Below are positions 47,719 through 56,930 of a stretch of DNA of 64,000 bases, in pieces. Location: contig JAZNIT010000047.1 in the NCBI GenBank assembly GCA_045577615.1, forward strand, positions 1-64,000. The letters are read 5' to 3'. This stretch comes from RGIG2206 sp045577615 (GTDB taxonomy: Bacteria; Bacillota; Clostridia; Oscillospirales; Acutalibacteraceae). The notes beneath the pieces were generated by a model, which saw only the letters and a list, made by a program, of their open reading frames with translations, did no database searches and was not told the origin of the DNA. The position numbers and the translations under genes were made by a program. How positions within the stretch are numbered: the stretch's first letter is position 1; each line of letters opens with the position of its first letter.

Positions 47719-49347
47719 ATGAGCAAGGTTTACATAAAACCTAATCAGTTAGGCGACAACCACAGCCAAGCCATCACAGAGCTGATAGGCACGGTGGCTC
47801 CCGACAGCCACGTAATTTTTGAAAAGGGTGAATATTACATCACCGAGCCTATCATAATAAACAGGCTTGAAAATGTGATTATTGACGGTGGCGGTGCTAC
47901 ATTTGTGGCTCATTTTGACCGCAAGCAATACTATCAGCACAGCACCGACCTTTTTCACATTTCAGGCTGTAACGATTTTAAGCTTTGCAATTTCACCATC
48001 GATTCTGACGTGCCTGTAAACGTGGCAGGTGAAATAGTTGCCGTTACCGACAAATACGTTGACGTGCAGCTTGATCCGTCGGTCAAGCTTGACGGGGACG
48101 AGATGTTTATTTCAAGCATGACCTTTGACGACGATATGGTGCCCACCTGCGGCTCTTTTGTTAACGGCAAGACCGACCCCACCCGATTCACCGTTATTGC
48201 CGACGAAATCGTCTGCACCAACCCTGAAAAGCTGAACACCAAGCACGAGATGATCGGTGAACAGCTGGTGCGCATTTATTCCCAATTTATTGAGGGAGAT
48301 ATGGCTCACAAAAAATGCAACATCAGTCACTCCTATTACGGCTTGGTGGCCGTTGCGTTCAGAGATTGTCACCGCGTTGAGGTGGAGGATATATCCATCA
48401 TAAACTATGGCGGATTTGGTTTTGCTGTTCTCCCCCGCTGCTCTGATTTTACCTTTAGACGCTTGCGAATTGAGCCCAAGGATATTGAGCATCAGCCCTT
48501 TTCCATCAACAGTGACGGCATTCACGTTACGGGACTTACGGGCAAGCTTGTGGTTGAGGATTGCTATTTTGAGCAACTGGGCGACGACTGCATAAATCTG
48601 CACACCAACGTTATGTGCGTAACCGAGATTTTTGAGGATGGCGCCGCCATCAACTATGATAAAAAGGTACCCCTGGTGCCTCATATTTGGGCCAAAAAGG
48701 GTGATAAACTGCGAGTTTATAATCCTCACACCCTTGCCTTTAAGGGATATGTGGAGGTTGAGGATTTTAAGGATAAGCGGGTTTATGCCGCAAAGGGCGG
48801 CGCAGAGTTGGAAATCGGCGACCTTATCACCAACGAATATTATTTTACTTCGGTTGAAATCAGCCGCGTTATATGTAAAAACTGCCGTTCACGGCCTTTC
48901 GTTTTGCAATCGGCCGACGGTGCAAAAATCACCGACTGCGACTTTTACGGCTGTGGCCCCTGCCTTTATATTTCGGCCGCCTTTTACAAGTGGCTTGAGG
49001 CAGGCCCTGCAAGGGATATTGAAATTGTGGGCAACCGATTTCACCCCACCGTTCCTCGCTCCAATAATAATATGGGTGCGGTTTTCATCCGTCTGGCAGA
49101 GGACCCCGAGATGAAATTCAGCCATATTCATAAAAATATGGTTATTAAGAATAATAGCTTTGAGGGTATCCCCTACTATCCCATTTGGGCGTATGCTACC
49201 GACGGCGTTACCGTTGAGGGCAACACCTTCACCGACTGCAACAGTGGTGAAGGCGACCTGTTTATTGCCAACTGCACCGACGTGAAGGTGGAGGGCAACC
49301 GTTCATTTGACAAGGACGGCGAGCGTGAGGTAAAAATCATATCTTAA
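47719..49347 (+). CDS. Right-handed beta-helix protein, possible glycosidase
   Basis: Polysaccharide-active-type protein of 542 residues built of parallel beta-helix repeats: IIDGGGATF, then FHISGCNDFKLCNFTIDSD, then VEVEDISIINYGGFGFAV. The segment DGIHVTGLTGKLVVEDCYF and GDDCINLHTNV resembles the active-site turn of GH28/GH110-type enzymes with paired aspartates, so an alpha-galactosidase or galacturonase activity is possible (inference). There is no signal peptide, which is unusual for the fold, and a cytoplasmic substrate is implied. It starts a cluster with an asparaginase (9 bases on) and a GH16 enzyme. Confidence 0.75.
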   Translation: MSKVYIKPNQLGDNHSQAITELIGTVAPDSHVIFEKGEYYITEPIIINRLENVIIDGGGATFVAHFDRKQYYQHSTDLFHISGCNDFKLCNFTIDSDVPVNVAGEIVAVTDKYVDVQLDPSVKLDGDEMFISSMTFDDDMVPTCGSFVNGKTDPTRFTVIADEIVCTNPEKLNTKHEMIGEQLVRIYSQFIEGDMAHKKCNISHSYYGLVAVAFRDCHRVEVEDISIINYGGFGFAVLPRCSDFTFRRLRIEPKDIEHQPFSINSDGIHVTGLTGKLVVEDCYFEQLGDDCINLHTNVMCVTEIFEDGAAINYDKKVPLVPHIWAKKGDKLRVYNPHTLAFKGYVEVEDFKDKRVYAAKGGAELEIGDLITNEYYFTSVEISRVICKNCRSRPFVLQSADGAKITDCDFYGCGPCLYISAAFYKWLEAGPARDIEIVGNRFHPTVPRSNNNMGAVFIRLAEDPEMKFSHIHKNMVIKNNSFEGIPYYPIWAYATDGVTVEGNTFTDCNSGEGDLFIANCTDVKVEGNRSFDKDGEREVKIIS

Positions 49348-49356
49348 GAGGTTTTT

Positions 49357-50319
49357 ATGAAGATACTCGTTATTTTTACGGGTGGCACCATTGGCAGCGC
49401 TAAGTCGGGCGGATGGGTTGCACCCGACGAAAAAACCAAATATATACTTATTGACAGCTACAAAAACGCCGATGAAAAGGGCGTTGAATTTGTGGCTCGG
49501 TCTCCCTATACCATTTTGAGCGAACAGCTGTCGGGCAAGGAGTTATCTCTGCTTTGCGGCGCGGTTGCAGAGGGTATTTGCGGCGGTTTTGACGGCATTA
49601 TCGTGGCCCACGGCACCGATACACTACAGTATTCTGCGGCAGCGGTGGCTTTGGCCCTGGGGGGTGACTCCATCCCCGTTGTGTTTGTATCAAGCGGTTA
49701 TCCCCTTGAGGACAGTCGCGCAAACGGAAAGATTAACTTTGAGGCAGCGGTGGAATTTATACGCGCCAAAGGGGGCAAGGGCGTTTTTGTAAGCTATGCC
49801 AACAGCCTTGGCGGTGAAGTTGACATCCACCACGCTGCCCGTTGCTTGCGTCACCCTGAGCTTAGCGACAAGGTGTTTAGCCTGGGTGAGCCTTATGCCC
49901 GTTATGAAAAGGGCGTTGTTTCTCTTTGCGAGGGCTATGCTGCGCCAAAAATGGGCGAGCCCTTGGGAAAGGTAGAGTTTTGCGAAAACCCCGGCATTCT
50001 GACGGTGGCAGTTAATCCTGCCGACGGGTATAATTACTGTCTTGACGGCATCAAGGCGGTGGTGCTGCTGCCCTACCATTCGGGCACGCTCAACACTGCA
50101 AGCAACCGCTTCGTTGATTTTTGCAGGCGCGCCAAGGAAAAGGGCATACCTGTGTTTTTGCCCGACATTCCTACGGGGGCCGCATATGAAAGTATGAAGG
50201 CATACGAGAATTTGAGCATTGTTGCCCTTCCCACTTGCACTTCGGTGGCGCTGACGGTTAAACTTTGGGCAGGTATCAGCAAGGGCGCTGACCTTGTTGA
50301 TTTTGTAAAAAAGCAATGA
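49357..50319 (+). CDS. Asparaginase-family amidohydrolase
   Basis: Cytoplasmic enzyme of 320 residues in the L-asparaginase family. Both threonine motifs are present: FTGGTIGSA at residue 8 (nucleophile Thr) and VAHGTDTLQYSA at residues 83-94. The C-terminal domain starts near 205. It is somewhat divergent from typical AnsA proteins, and could act on another beta-amide, for example a glycosyl-asparagine type substrate given its glycosidase neighbours (speculative). It begins nine bases after the beta-helix gene. Confidence 0.85.
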   Translation: MKILVIFTGGTIGSAKSGGWVAPDEKTKYILIDSYKNADEKGVEFVARSPYTILSEQLSGKELSLLCGAVAEGICGGFDGIIVAHGTDTLQYSAAAVALALGGDSIPVVFVSSGYPLEDSRANGKINFEAAVEFIRAKGGKGVFVSYANSLGGEVDIHHAARCLRHPELSDKVFSLGEPYARYEKGVVSLCEGYAAPKMGEPLGKVEFCENPGILTVAVNPADGYNYCLDGIKAVVLLPYHSGTLNTASNRFVDFCRRAKEKGIPVFLPDIPTGAAYESMKAYENLSIVALPTCTSVALTVKLWAGISKGADLVDFVKKQ

Positions 50320-50345
50320 TAACTACACTACGTTTGAGGTGAAAT

Positions 50346-51224
50346 ATGAAAAAAGTGATTAAAATAATTTTTATTGTAATTGTAGCGTTGGCGGTAATAG
50401 TTGCAGGCAGCTTTGCCTATAAAATTCTGTTTCGAAGAGCCTACAAGGGCGAGGTTGTAGCGTTGAAGGTGGGCGACAAAATAGATGACATCCGCAAGGA
50501 TTTTGACCCCGCCGATTTAGGCCTTACTCTCGCATGGTCGGATGAATTTGAGGGCACCAAGCTTGACACTTCAAAGTGGGCTCCCTGCCCCAACTATGAG
50601 CGCTCCGACGGTGGCGCCAAGTGGGAGGACGAGATGATTGAGCTTGACGGCAAGGGTAACCTGCTGCTTAAGGTTGGGCTTAACAAGGATGGCAAAATTG
50701 CCTCAAGCGGTGTGCGCACTAAAACCAAGAATAATCGCACTTTGTTTGAGCAAGCCAAGGGCTATTTTGAAATACGCACCACATTGCAGAGAATACCCGG
50801 CTATTGGTCGGCCTTTTGGCTGCTCGGTGACGGTGTAAACAGTATCGGCAACGGCGCTGTTGACGGTGCAGAGATTGACATTTTCGAGAGCTTTGATATG
50901 AAGGGCGGACAGGTTAACCACGCACTTCATTGGGACGGATACGGTCCTGAAGGTGATGGCACCGGTGAGGTGTCGGTCAACAGAAACCTATATGATGGCG
51001 GTTTTCATACCTTCGGTTTGCTTTGGGCTGATGACGGCTATTTCTTCTATATTGACGGCAAGCTTGTTGCAACCATTGATGAAAGCCATCCCGAATATCC
51101 CGGCGCTTGCCAAGACCCCTGCTATCTTAAAATCACCACTGAGGTGGGCTCCTGGGCAGGATATATGCTGAAAGCCTATCTTCCCGACCATATCAAGGTT
51201 GACTATGTGAGAGTTTATAAATAA
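50346..51224 (+). CDS. Membrane-anchored GH16 beta-glucanase
   Basis: Endo-acting glycoside hydrolase of family 16 (laminarinase/lichenase-type). An N-terminal signal anchor (VIKIIFIVIVALAVIVAG) precedes a jelly-roll domain (about 60-292). The catalytic motif is GAEIDIFESFD, with Glu176, Asp178 and Glu181 in the ExDxxE pattern, and SDEFEGTKLDTSKW and YPGACQDPCYLKITTEVGSW flank it. It should act at the cell surface on beta-1,3 or beta-1,3/1,4 glucans or galactans. It is the last gene of the cluster starting at 47719. Confidence 0.92.
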   Translation: MKKVIKIIFIVIVALAVIVAGSFAYKILFRRAYKGEVVALKVGDKIDDIRKDFDPADLGLTLAWSDEFEGTKLDTSKWAPCPNYERSDGGAKWEDEMIELDGKGNLLLKVGLNKDGKIASSGVRTKTKNNRTLFEQAKGYFEIRTTLQRIPGYWSAFWLLGDGVNSIGNGAVDGAEIDIFESFDMKGGQVNHALHWDGYGPEGDGTGEVSVNRNLYDGGFHTFGLLWADDGYFFYIDGKLVATIDESHPEYPGACQDPCYLKITTEVGSWAGYMLKAYLPDHIKVDYVRVYK

Positions 51225-51229
51225 ACATT

Positions 51230-51268
51230 AAAAAACTGTGCAACCAAAAAAAGGTTGCACAGTTTTTT
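51230..51268. terminator. Terminator of the GH16 cluster
   Basis: The 16-bp arms AAAAAACTGTGCAACC and GGTTGCACAGTTTTTT pair around seven A residues. It serves the cluster and, in reverse, the DUF378 gene. Confidence 0.92.
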
Positions 51269-51283
51269 GCTTTTATAAAGTGC

Positions 51284-51502
51284 TTAGCGGTTATTATCCA
51301 TCTCGACACGCTCGTCGCGGTCGCGAAAGAGCAGTGAAATGCACCATACTCCCGCAAGGGCAACAAGGGTGTAGACAATGCGGCTTAATACTGCGGTTTG
51401 TCCGCCGAAAAGCCATGCTACCAGGTCAAACCTGAAAAGGCCAATACTGCCCCAGTTGAGAGCGCCGATAATAGTTAGCACTAACGCGGTTTTGTCAAGC
51501 AT
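51284..51502 (-). CDS. DUF378 family membrane protein
   Basis: Small two-helix membrane protein (72 residues) of the DUF378 family, function unknown. It shows the family core LTIIGALNWGSIGLFRFDLV and a second helix (IVYTLVALAGVWCISLL) before a charged tail. The ATG at 51502 is nine bases from GGAG; the TTG at 51511 touches that site. It follows the GH13 gene in the same direction after 57 bases. Confidence 0.88.
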   Translation of the reverse strand: MLDKTALVLTIIGALNWGSIGLFRFDLVAWLFGGQTAVLSRIVYTLVALAGVWCISLLFRDRDERVEMDNNR

Positions 51503-51559
51503 CTGTTTCAACTCCTTTTTAGTAGTTTTAACAGCTTGCTTTTTATTTATTCTTTAATT

Positions 51560-53362
51560 TTAAATTTTTTCAATAATCCATCCGTTGGGGGCAACCATAT
51601 AGGTAGTGCCTTCAAATTCTACGGCTTGCTCGGCTCCATCTCGGTTGACGGCCACAAGCATGCGGCTGTCACCCTTTTGACGAAGGTAGGCAAAAACTCC
51701 CTCTTTTGCATTAATGGTGGTGAAGCTGCCGCCTGCAAAGGCTTTTTCTTTGCGAAGCTGACCTAATTTTTTGTAAAATTCAATGAGGTTTGCATCCTCT
51801 TTGCCCCAAGGGTATCCCATTCGGTTGAAGGGGTCGCGCAGACCCTCACAGCCTGCCTCGTCCCCATAGTAAAGGGATGGGATGCCCGGCAAGGTGTACT
51901 GAAGCACAGCAGCAAGTCGAAGGAGAGCCTTGCCTCGCTCTACCTGATGGTCGGCAAGCTGTACCGACGATTGTCCCTCACGGTTAAGGCTCAAGGGAGC
52001 GCCGCCCAGCACCGACAAAATTCGCTCGGTGTCGTGGGTGCCGATATGGTTCATCATACTGTTAAGAGCAGGGGTGGGATAGTTACATATTATTCCCTCC
52101 ACCACATCCTTGATGGCGGCGGCATCACCGCCTCGCAAAAAGTCAATGATGGCCGTTCTGAAGGGGTAATTCATAACCGAATCAAGCTGCTTGCCAAGCA
52201 AGAAGCGGCGACGACCGCCGTGGCTGATTTTGTTGGAGGCATCCTCCCACACCTCGCCAAGAAGGAAGGCGTCGGGCTTTTCGGCCTTAATGGCAGCGCG
52301 GACACTGTCTAAAAAGCAGTCGGGCAATTCGTCGGCAACATCGAGTCGCCAGCCCGATGCACCAAGGCGCAGCCAATGGCGCAGGACGCCATTTTCACCG
52401 CAGATAAAGTCGGTGAAGGAGGTATCCTCCTCTACCGTTTCGGGGAGTGAGGGAACGCCCCACCAGCAGCTGCATTTGTCGGGCCAGCGGTCAAATTTGA
52501 ACCAGCTTGACCACTTTGAACTTTGGGAATTATATGCGCCGTCATCTTCATAGCGGCGGTATTTGTTGAAATAGCGGCTGTCATCACCCGTGTGGGAAAA
52601 GACGCCGTCGAGAATTATGGCAATGCCATACTTTTCAGCCTCTTGGCAGAGCATAACAAAGTCGGCCTCTGTGCCAAGAGAGGGGTCGATTTTCATATAA
52701 TCGGCAGTGTTGTAGCGGTGGTTGGAATGGGCCTCAAAAATGGGGTTGAGATATATCATTGTGACGCCCAAAGATGCGATGTAGGGCAGTTTTTGAATGA
52801 TGCCCTGCAAGTCACCGCCGTAGTAATCGTTGCACAAGGAATAGGCTCCGTTGTTTTGCCGCCAGGCAGGCTGTGAATACCAATCAGTGACCATATAGCG
52901 GTCGTCGGGAACATTCTGCTTGGGAGTGCCTGAATTGTAAAAGCGGTCGGGGAAAATTTGATAAATAAGGCCGCCGCTGTACTTTTCGGGCACGGTAAAA
53001 TCGGCATCGTAAACGGTAAGCTGCCACTCCTGACCGCGGTCGGTTATATCACCCTTGCCCTCACCCACTCTGGTGATGACGTTGCGCCGCCAGTTGCCCT
53101 CGAACTCAAAGCTGTACCAATACAAATCGGCCTTGGGAGGAGTAAAATCGGCCACCCAGCGGTTGAACACGCCGTTGACCTTTTCTTGCCACACCATAGG
53201 CACCCAACAATACTGCTCGCTGTCGGCACGGATTTTAAGCCAGGCGTCGCAGCAGTTGCATCCGTCGTGCAACAAAAGCGAAAAACGCAGACCGTCACCC
53301 GCTTTTACGGGGACAGTCTGCGAAATATAAAACGTTGAACGGTTGTCAAACACCTCGTTCAT
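51560..53362 (-). CDS. GH13 alpha-amylase family enzyme (neopullulanase-like)
   Basis: Cytoplasmic alpha-glucan hydrolase of 600 residues, no signal peptide. An N-terminal beta-sandwich (about 1-120, CBM34-like, with YWYSFEFEGNWRRN) precedes the barrel. Catalytic residues are visible in GWRLDVADEL (nucleophile Asp), FLLGEVWEDA (acid Glu) and GTHDTERIL (third Asp), with ILDGVFSHTG before them. Its start overlaps the stop of the phosphorylase gene by one base (TAATG). The pair would trim and phosphorolyse glycogen or imported maltodextrins. Confidence 0.92.
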   Translation of the reverse strand: MNEVFDNRSTFYISQTVPVKAGDGLRFSLLLHDGCNCCDAWLKIRADSEQYCWVPMVWQEKVNGVFNRWVADFTPPKADLYWYSFEFEGNWRRNVITRVGEGKGDITDRGQEWQLTVYDADFTVPEKYSGGLIYQIFPDRFYNSGTPKQNVPDDRYMVTDWYSQPAWRQNNGAYSLCNDYYGGDLQGIIQKLPYIASLGVTMIYLNPIFEAHSNHRYNTADYMKIDPSLGTEADFVMLCQEAEKYGIAIILDGVFSHTGDDSRYFNKYRRYEDDGAYNSQSSKWSSWFKFDRWPDKCSCWWGVPSLPETVEEDTSFTDFICGENGVLRHWLRLGASGWRLDVADELPDCFLDSVRAAIKAEKPDAFLLGEVWEDASNKISHGGRRRFLLGKQLDSVMNYPFRTAIIDFLRGGDAAAIKDVVEGIICNYPTPALNSMMNHIGTHDTERILSVLGGAPLSLNREGQSSVQLADHQVERGKALLRLAAVLQYTLPGIPSLYYGDEAGCEGLRDPFNRMGYPWGKEDANLIEFYKKLGQLRKEKAFAGGSFTTINAKEGVFAYLRQKGDSRMLVAVNRDGAEQAVEFEGTTYMVAPNGWIIEKI

Positions 53363-55770
53363 TATCGGTCAACCTTTTTCAAATTCCAAATGTCGCGGCT
53401 GTAATCCTCAATCAATCGGTCGATGGAGAAGCGGCCTGCATTGGCTATATTTTTAAGGGACATCTGTGACCAGCGTGTCTTGTCGGTGTAAAGCTCGCTT
53501 GCTTTGGCCTGTGCGTTGCAATAGTCGGCAAAGTCGGCAAGCACCATATAGTGGTCAAAATTCAGCAGGTTATCGGCGATTGCACCAAAGCTTACACCGT
53601 CGAAGTCGCGGCGCATAAAGTCAACTGCCTCGCGGATGACAGGGTTGTTGTTATAATAATCGCCGGGGCGGTAGCCCTGTGCACGAAGTCGGTCAACCTC
53701 GTGAGCAAGCATACCGAAAATGATGATGTTATCGTCACCCACGGCCTCGTGAATTTCTACGTTTGCGCCATCCTCGGTACCCAAAGTAACGGCACCGTTG
53801 AGCATAAGTTTCATATTGCCTGTGCCCGATGCCTCGGTGCCTGCAAGAGAAATCTGCTCGCTGATATCGGCGGCAGGCATAAGAATTTCGGCCATAGTTA
53901 CGCGGTAATCCTCAACATAGATTACGCGAAGCTTTTCTCTTACCTGAGGGTCGGCATCAATCATCTTGCCAAGCTTGCAGATAAACTGAATAATCTGCTT
54001 GGCAAGGAAGTAGCCCGACGCGGCCTTTGCACCGAAAATGTAGGTTTTGGGGGTAAAGGGGGCGTTGGGATTGTTTTTGATAAAGAGGTAGTCGCTGACG
54101 ATGTGCAAAGCGTTTAGATGCTGACGCTTGTATTCGTGCAGGCGCTTAACCTGAACGTCGAAAATACTGTCCAAATTAACGGTGCCGTAGCCTGCGCCCT
54201 TAAGATAATTGGCGAAGCGCTGCTTGTTTTGGCGCTTGATTTCGCCGAGCTTTTGAAGCACTGCTGCATCGTCGGCATAGTTGTTAAGTTTGGCAATTTT
54301 GGGAAGGTCAAGCACAAAGCCGTCGCCAATAAGCTCCTTGAGGAACTTGGTAAGCTCGGGGTTTGACTGACAAAGCCAGCGGCGGTGAGCAATGCCGTTG
54401 GTTACGTTGGTGAACTTTTCAGGCATCAGTGAATAGAAATCGCTGAAAACAGAATCCTTAAGAATATCACTGTGCAAGCGTGATACACCGTTGACCTTGT
54501 GACCTGCGGCAACCGAGAGGCTGGCCATTTTGATCACGCCCGACTCAACAATGGCGGTGCGTGCAGAAAGGCCCCAGTCACCTGTCTGTGCGATAACCTT
54601 ATCACGGAAGCGACGGTCAATCTCTTTAGTAATCTGATAGATTCGGGGCAGACGGTGACGGAACATATCCTCACCCCAGCACTCCAGCGCTTCCTTCATA
54701 ACGGTGTGGTTGGTGTAGGCCAAGGTGCGTGATACAATGCTCCAGGCATCGTCCCAAGTGTAGCCGCACTCGTCAAGCATAAGGCGCATAAGCTCGGGCA
54801 CACAAAGGGCAGGGTGGGTATCGTTGATATGGATAGCAACCTTTTCGGGAAGGTTGTCGAGGGTGCCGTATTTTTCAAGATGGCGGCGAACAATATCCTG
54901 CACAGAGGCGCTGACAAGGAAGTATTGCTGACGCAGACGGAGTGACTTGCCCTCGGCGTGGTTGTCGGCAGGATAAAGCACCTTGCTGATAACCTCGGCC
55001 ATTGCATTTTGCTCAACGGCGCGCAGATAGCTGCCCTCGTTGAAAAGCTGCATATCGAAGCCGGGAGCACTTGCCTTCCACAAACGAAGAACGCTGACGG
55101 CGTGACCGTCCTTACCTGCAATCATCATATCGCAGGGGATGGCCAACACCTCGGTGGGGTTGCGATGCTCGATATGGTGGAAGCCGTGCTCGTCCCACCA
55201 TTCGTCAACGTGGCCGTCGAACTGCACCTTTACGGCAAGCTCGGAATGGGTTTCAAACCAAACGTCGCCGCCGGGAAGCCAAAAATCGGGCATTTCGGTC
55301 TGCCAGCCGTCCACCAGCTTTTGACGAAAAATGCCAAACTCGTATTTGATGGAGTAGCCCATTGCAGGATACTCGCCTGTTGCAAGGCCGTCCATAATGC
55401 AGGCGGCAAGTCGGCCAAGGCCGCCGTTGCCAAGGCCTGCGTCGGGCTCTAAATCGTAAAGCTTTTCAAGTTTGACGCCCATACGCTTGAGGGCAGAGGC
55501 AAAGGTGGATTCAAGATTAAGGTTGTAAAGGGTGTTTTTTAGGGAGCGGCCGAGCAAAAACTCCATACACATATAGCAAACCTGCTTTTTCTCTTGCTGG
55601 TCTGCCTTGGCTTCGAAGTTGGCACGAATGCCATTCATTATATCAACCAAAGCCATAACGGTGGCTTTATAAAAAACCTCGTCTGACGCATTTTCGGGAA
55701 GTACACCGAAATTATGTGAAAGCTTGGCTTTGATAAGATCCGTTGCATCGGCAATCTTCATTTTGCTCAT
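53362..55770 (-). CDS. glgP: Glycogen/alpha-glucan phosphorylase
   Basis: PLP enzyme releasing glucose-1-phosphate from alpha-1,4-glucan ends. The 802-residue protein has GNGGLGRLAACIMDG, the glucan-site region VAIHINDTHPAL, and the PLP-lysine motif EASGTGNMKLMLNGAVTLGT followed by DGANVEI. Length is standard. Its promoter is divergent from that of the DegV gene. Translation of the GH13 gene is coupled to its stop. The start ATG is followed by a second at the fourth codon; either could serve. Confidence 0.95.
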   Translation of the reverse strand: MSKMKIADATDLIKAKLSHNFGVLPENASDEVFYKATVMALVDIMNGIRANFEAKADQQEKKQVCYMCMEFLLGRSLKNTLYNLNLESTFASALKRMGVKLEKLYDLEPDAGLGNGGLGRLAACIMDGLATGEYPAMGYSIKYEFGIFRQKLVDGWQTEMPDFWLPGGDVWFETHSELAVKVQFDGHVDEWWDEHGFHHIEHRNPTEVLAIPCDMMIAGKDGHAVSVLRLWKASAPGFDMQLFNEGSYLRAVEQNAMAEVISKVLYPADNHAEGKSLRLRQQYFLVSASVQDIVRRHLEKYGTLDNLPEKVAIHINDTHPALCVPELMRLMLDECGYTWDDAWSIVSRTLAYTNHTVMKEALECWGEDMFRHRLPRIYQITKEIDRRFRDKVIAQTGDWGLSARTAIVESGVIKMASLSVAAGHKVNGVSRLHSDILKDSVFSDFYSLMPEKFTNVTNGIAHRRWLCQSNPELTKFLKELIGDGFVLDLPKIAKLNNYADDAAVLQKLGEIKRQNKQRFANYLKGAGYGTVNLDSIFDVQVKRLHEYKRQHLNALHIVSDYLFIKNNPNAPFTPKTYIFGAKAASGYFLAKQIIQFICKLGKMIDADPQVREKLRVIYVEDYRVTMAEILMPAADISEQISLAGTEASGTGNMKLMLNGAVTLGTEDGANVEIHEAVGDDNIIIFGMLAHEVDRLRAQGYRPGDYYNNNPVIREAVDFMRRDFDGVSFGAIADNLLNFDHYMVLADFADYCNAQAKASELYTDKTRWSQMSLKNIANAGRFSIDRLIEDYSRDIWNLKKVDR

Positions 55771-55811
55771 AGTTTAATCACTTTACCTTTCGTTGCTTTG
55801 ATTATATATAA

Positions 55812-55840
55812 ATAATACTACATTTTAATCAAAATATCAA
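55812..55840 (-). promoter_or_regulatory. Promoter of glgP
   Basis: On the minus strand TTGATA (55835-55840), 17 bases and TATTAT (55812-55817) lie about 35 bases before the ATG. The rest of the 300-bp gap to degV is AT-rich, and I see nothing else in it beyond the degV promoter. Confidence 0.7.
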
Positions 55841-55999
55841 GTGCCAAAATTGGGGTTGTTTTTAGCTAAAATAACTATTTTTTCAACAATTATGCTTTCT
55901 TTGTTGATGGTTTTTGTGAAATGTATACATAAATCGTATGTTTTAGGCTTGTAACAATTTGGTTTTTTATTTTTTTTGCATTTTTGCAAAGATTTGTTA

Positions 56000-56028
56000 T
56001 TGAATTAGGGACGGCTTTGTGTTATACT
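56000..56028 (+). promoter_or_regulatory. Promoter of the degV-ymdB unit
   Basis: TTGAAT (56000-56005), 17 bases and TATACT (56023-56028), about 40 bases before the DegV start. Confidence 0.65.
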
Positions 56029-56069
56029 CTATAATGTGTGGTTTTATAGAAAAACGGAGGATATGAAAT

Positions 56070-56930
56070 ATGAGCAAAAAAGTTAAAATCAGTTGCGACA
56101 GCACTGTTGATCTTCCCATTGAACTTATTGAAAAATATCAACTCACCATAAATCCTATGCCCGTTGTTATCGATGGCAAAACCTTGCGCGACGGCGTTGA
56201 TGCTAAGCCTGCAGATTTGTTCGCTTACACCAAGTCTACCGGCAAGTTGGCTACCACCTCGGCCCCTAACACCGAGGATTATACACAGCTTTTCAGCAAC
56301 CTTACTGCTGACGGCAGCGAGATAGTTCACTTCCCCATCGGCTCCGGCTTCTCGGGCTCATACAACTTTGCCCGTCTTGCCGCTTTGGAGATGGAGGGTG
56401 TTTATGTGGTTGACACCAAAAATCTTTCTACCGGTATTGCTTTGCTTGTGCTTAAAGCTGCCGAAATGGCAGAGGCAGGCGCAAGCGCTGCAGAGATTGC
56501 CGCTATGGTTGATGAAACCGCTCCTTACGTTGATGCTTCTTTCGTTATCGATAATCTTGAGTTTTTGCACAAGGGTGGCCGTTGCTCATCGGTTGCAATG
56601 CTTGGCGCAAACGTACTCAAGCTTAAGCCCTGCATCGAGGTTACCGACGGTGCTATGGCCGTTGGCAAAAAGTATCGCGGCAAGTATAGCGACGTTTTGC
56701 TCACCTATGCAAAGGAGCGTCTTGAAAACATCGACGACATCGATACCAAGCGTATTTTTGTAACCCACACCTGTCAGGACGAGGCTCTTGCTTTGTCGGT
56801 TTACGATTACGTTAAATCCTTGGGCAAGTTTGACGAGGTTATTATGTCCACCGCTGGCTGCACTATATCCGCTCACTGCGGCCCCAACACCTTGGGCGTG
56901 CTTTATATTGGTAAAAATCCCAAGGCATGA
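56070..56930 (+). CDS. DegV family fatty-acid-binding protein
   Basis: Cytoplasmic lipid-binding protein (286 residues) of the DegV/FakB family, which in Firmicutes presents fatty acids to the kinase FakA. Family marks: KISCDSTVDLP at the start, TTSAPNTEDYTQLF (ligand Ser/Thr region), PIGSGFSGSYNFARLAA, DNLEFLHKGGRCSSV and the C-terminal SAHCGPNTLGVLY. The ATG follows GGAGG. The ymdB-type gene overlaps its end (ATGA). No FakA gene is in the window. Confidence 0.92.
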   Translation: MSKKVKISCDSTVDLPIELIEKYQLTINPMPVVIDGKTLRDGVDAKPADLFAYTKSTGKLATTSAPNTEDYTQLFSNLTADGSEIVHFPIGSGFSGSYNFARLAALEMEGVYVVDTKNLSTGIALLVLKAAEMAEAGASAAEIAAMVDETAPYVDASFVIDNLEFLHKGGRCSSVAMLGANVLKLKPCIEVTDGAMAVGKKYRGKYSDVLLTYAKERLENIDDIDTKRIFVTHTCQDEALALSVYDYVKSLGKFDEVIMSTAGCTISAHCGPNTLGVLYIGKNPKA

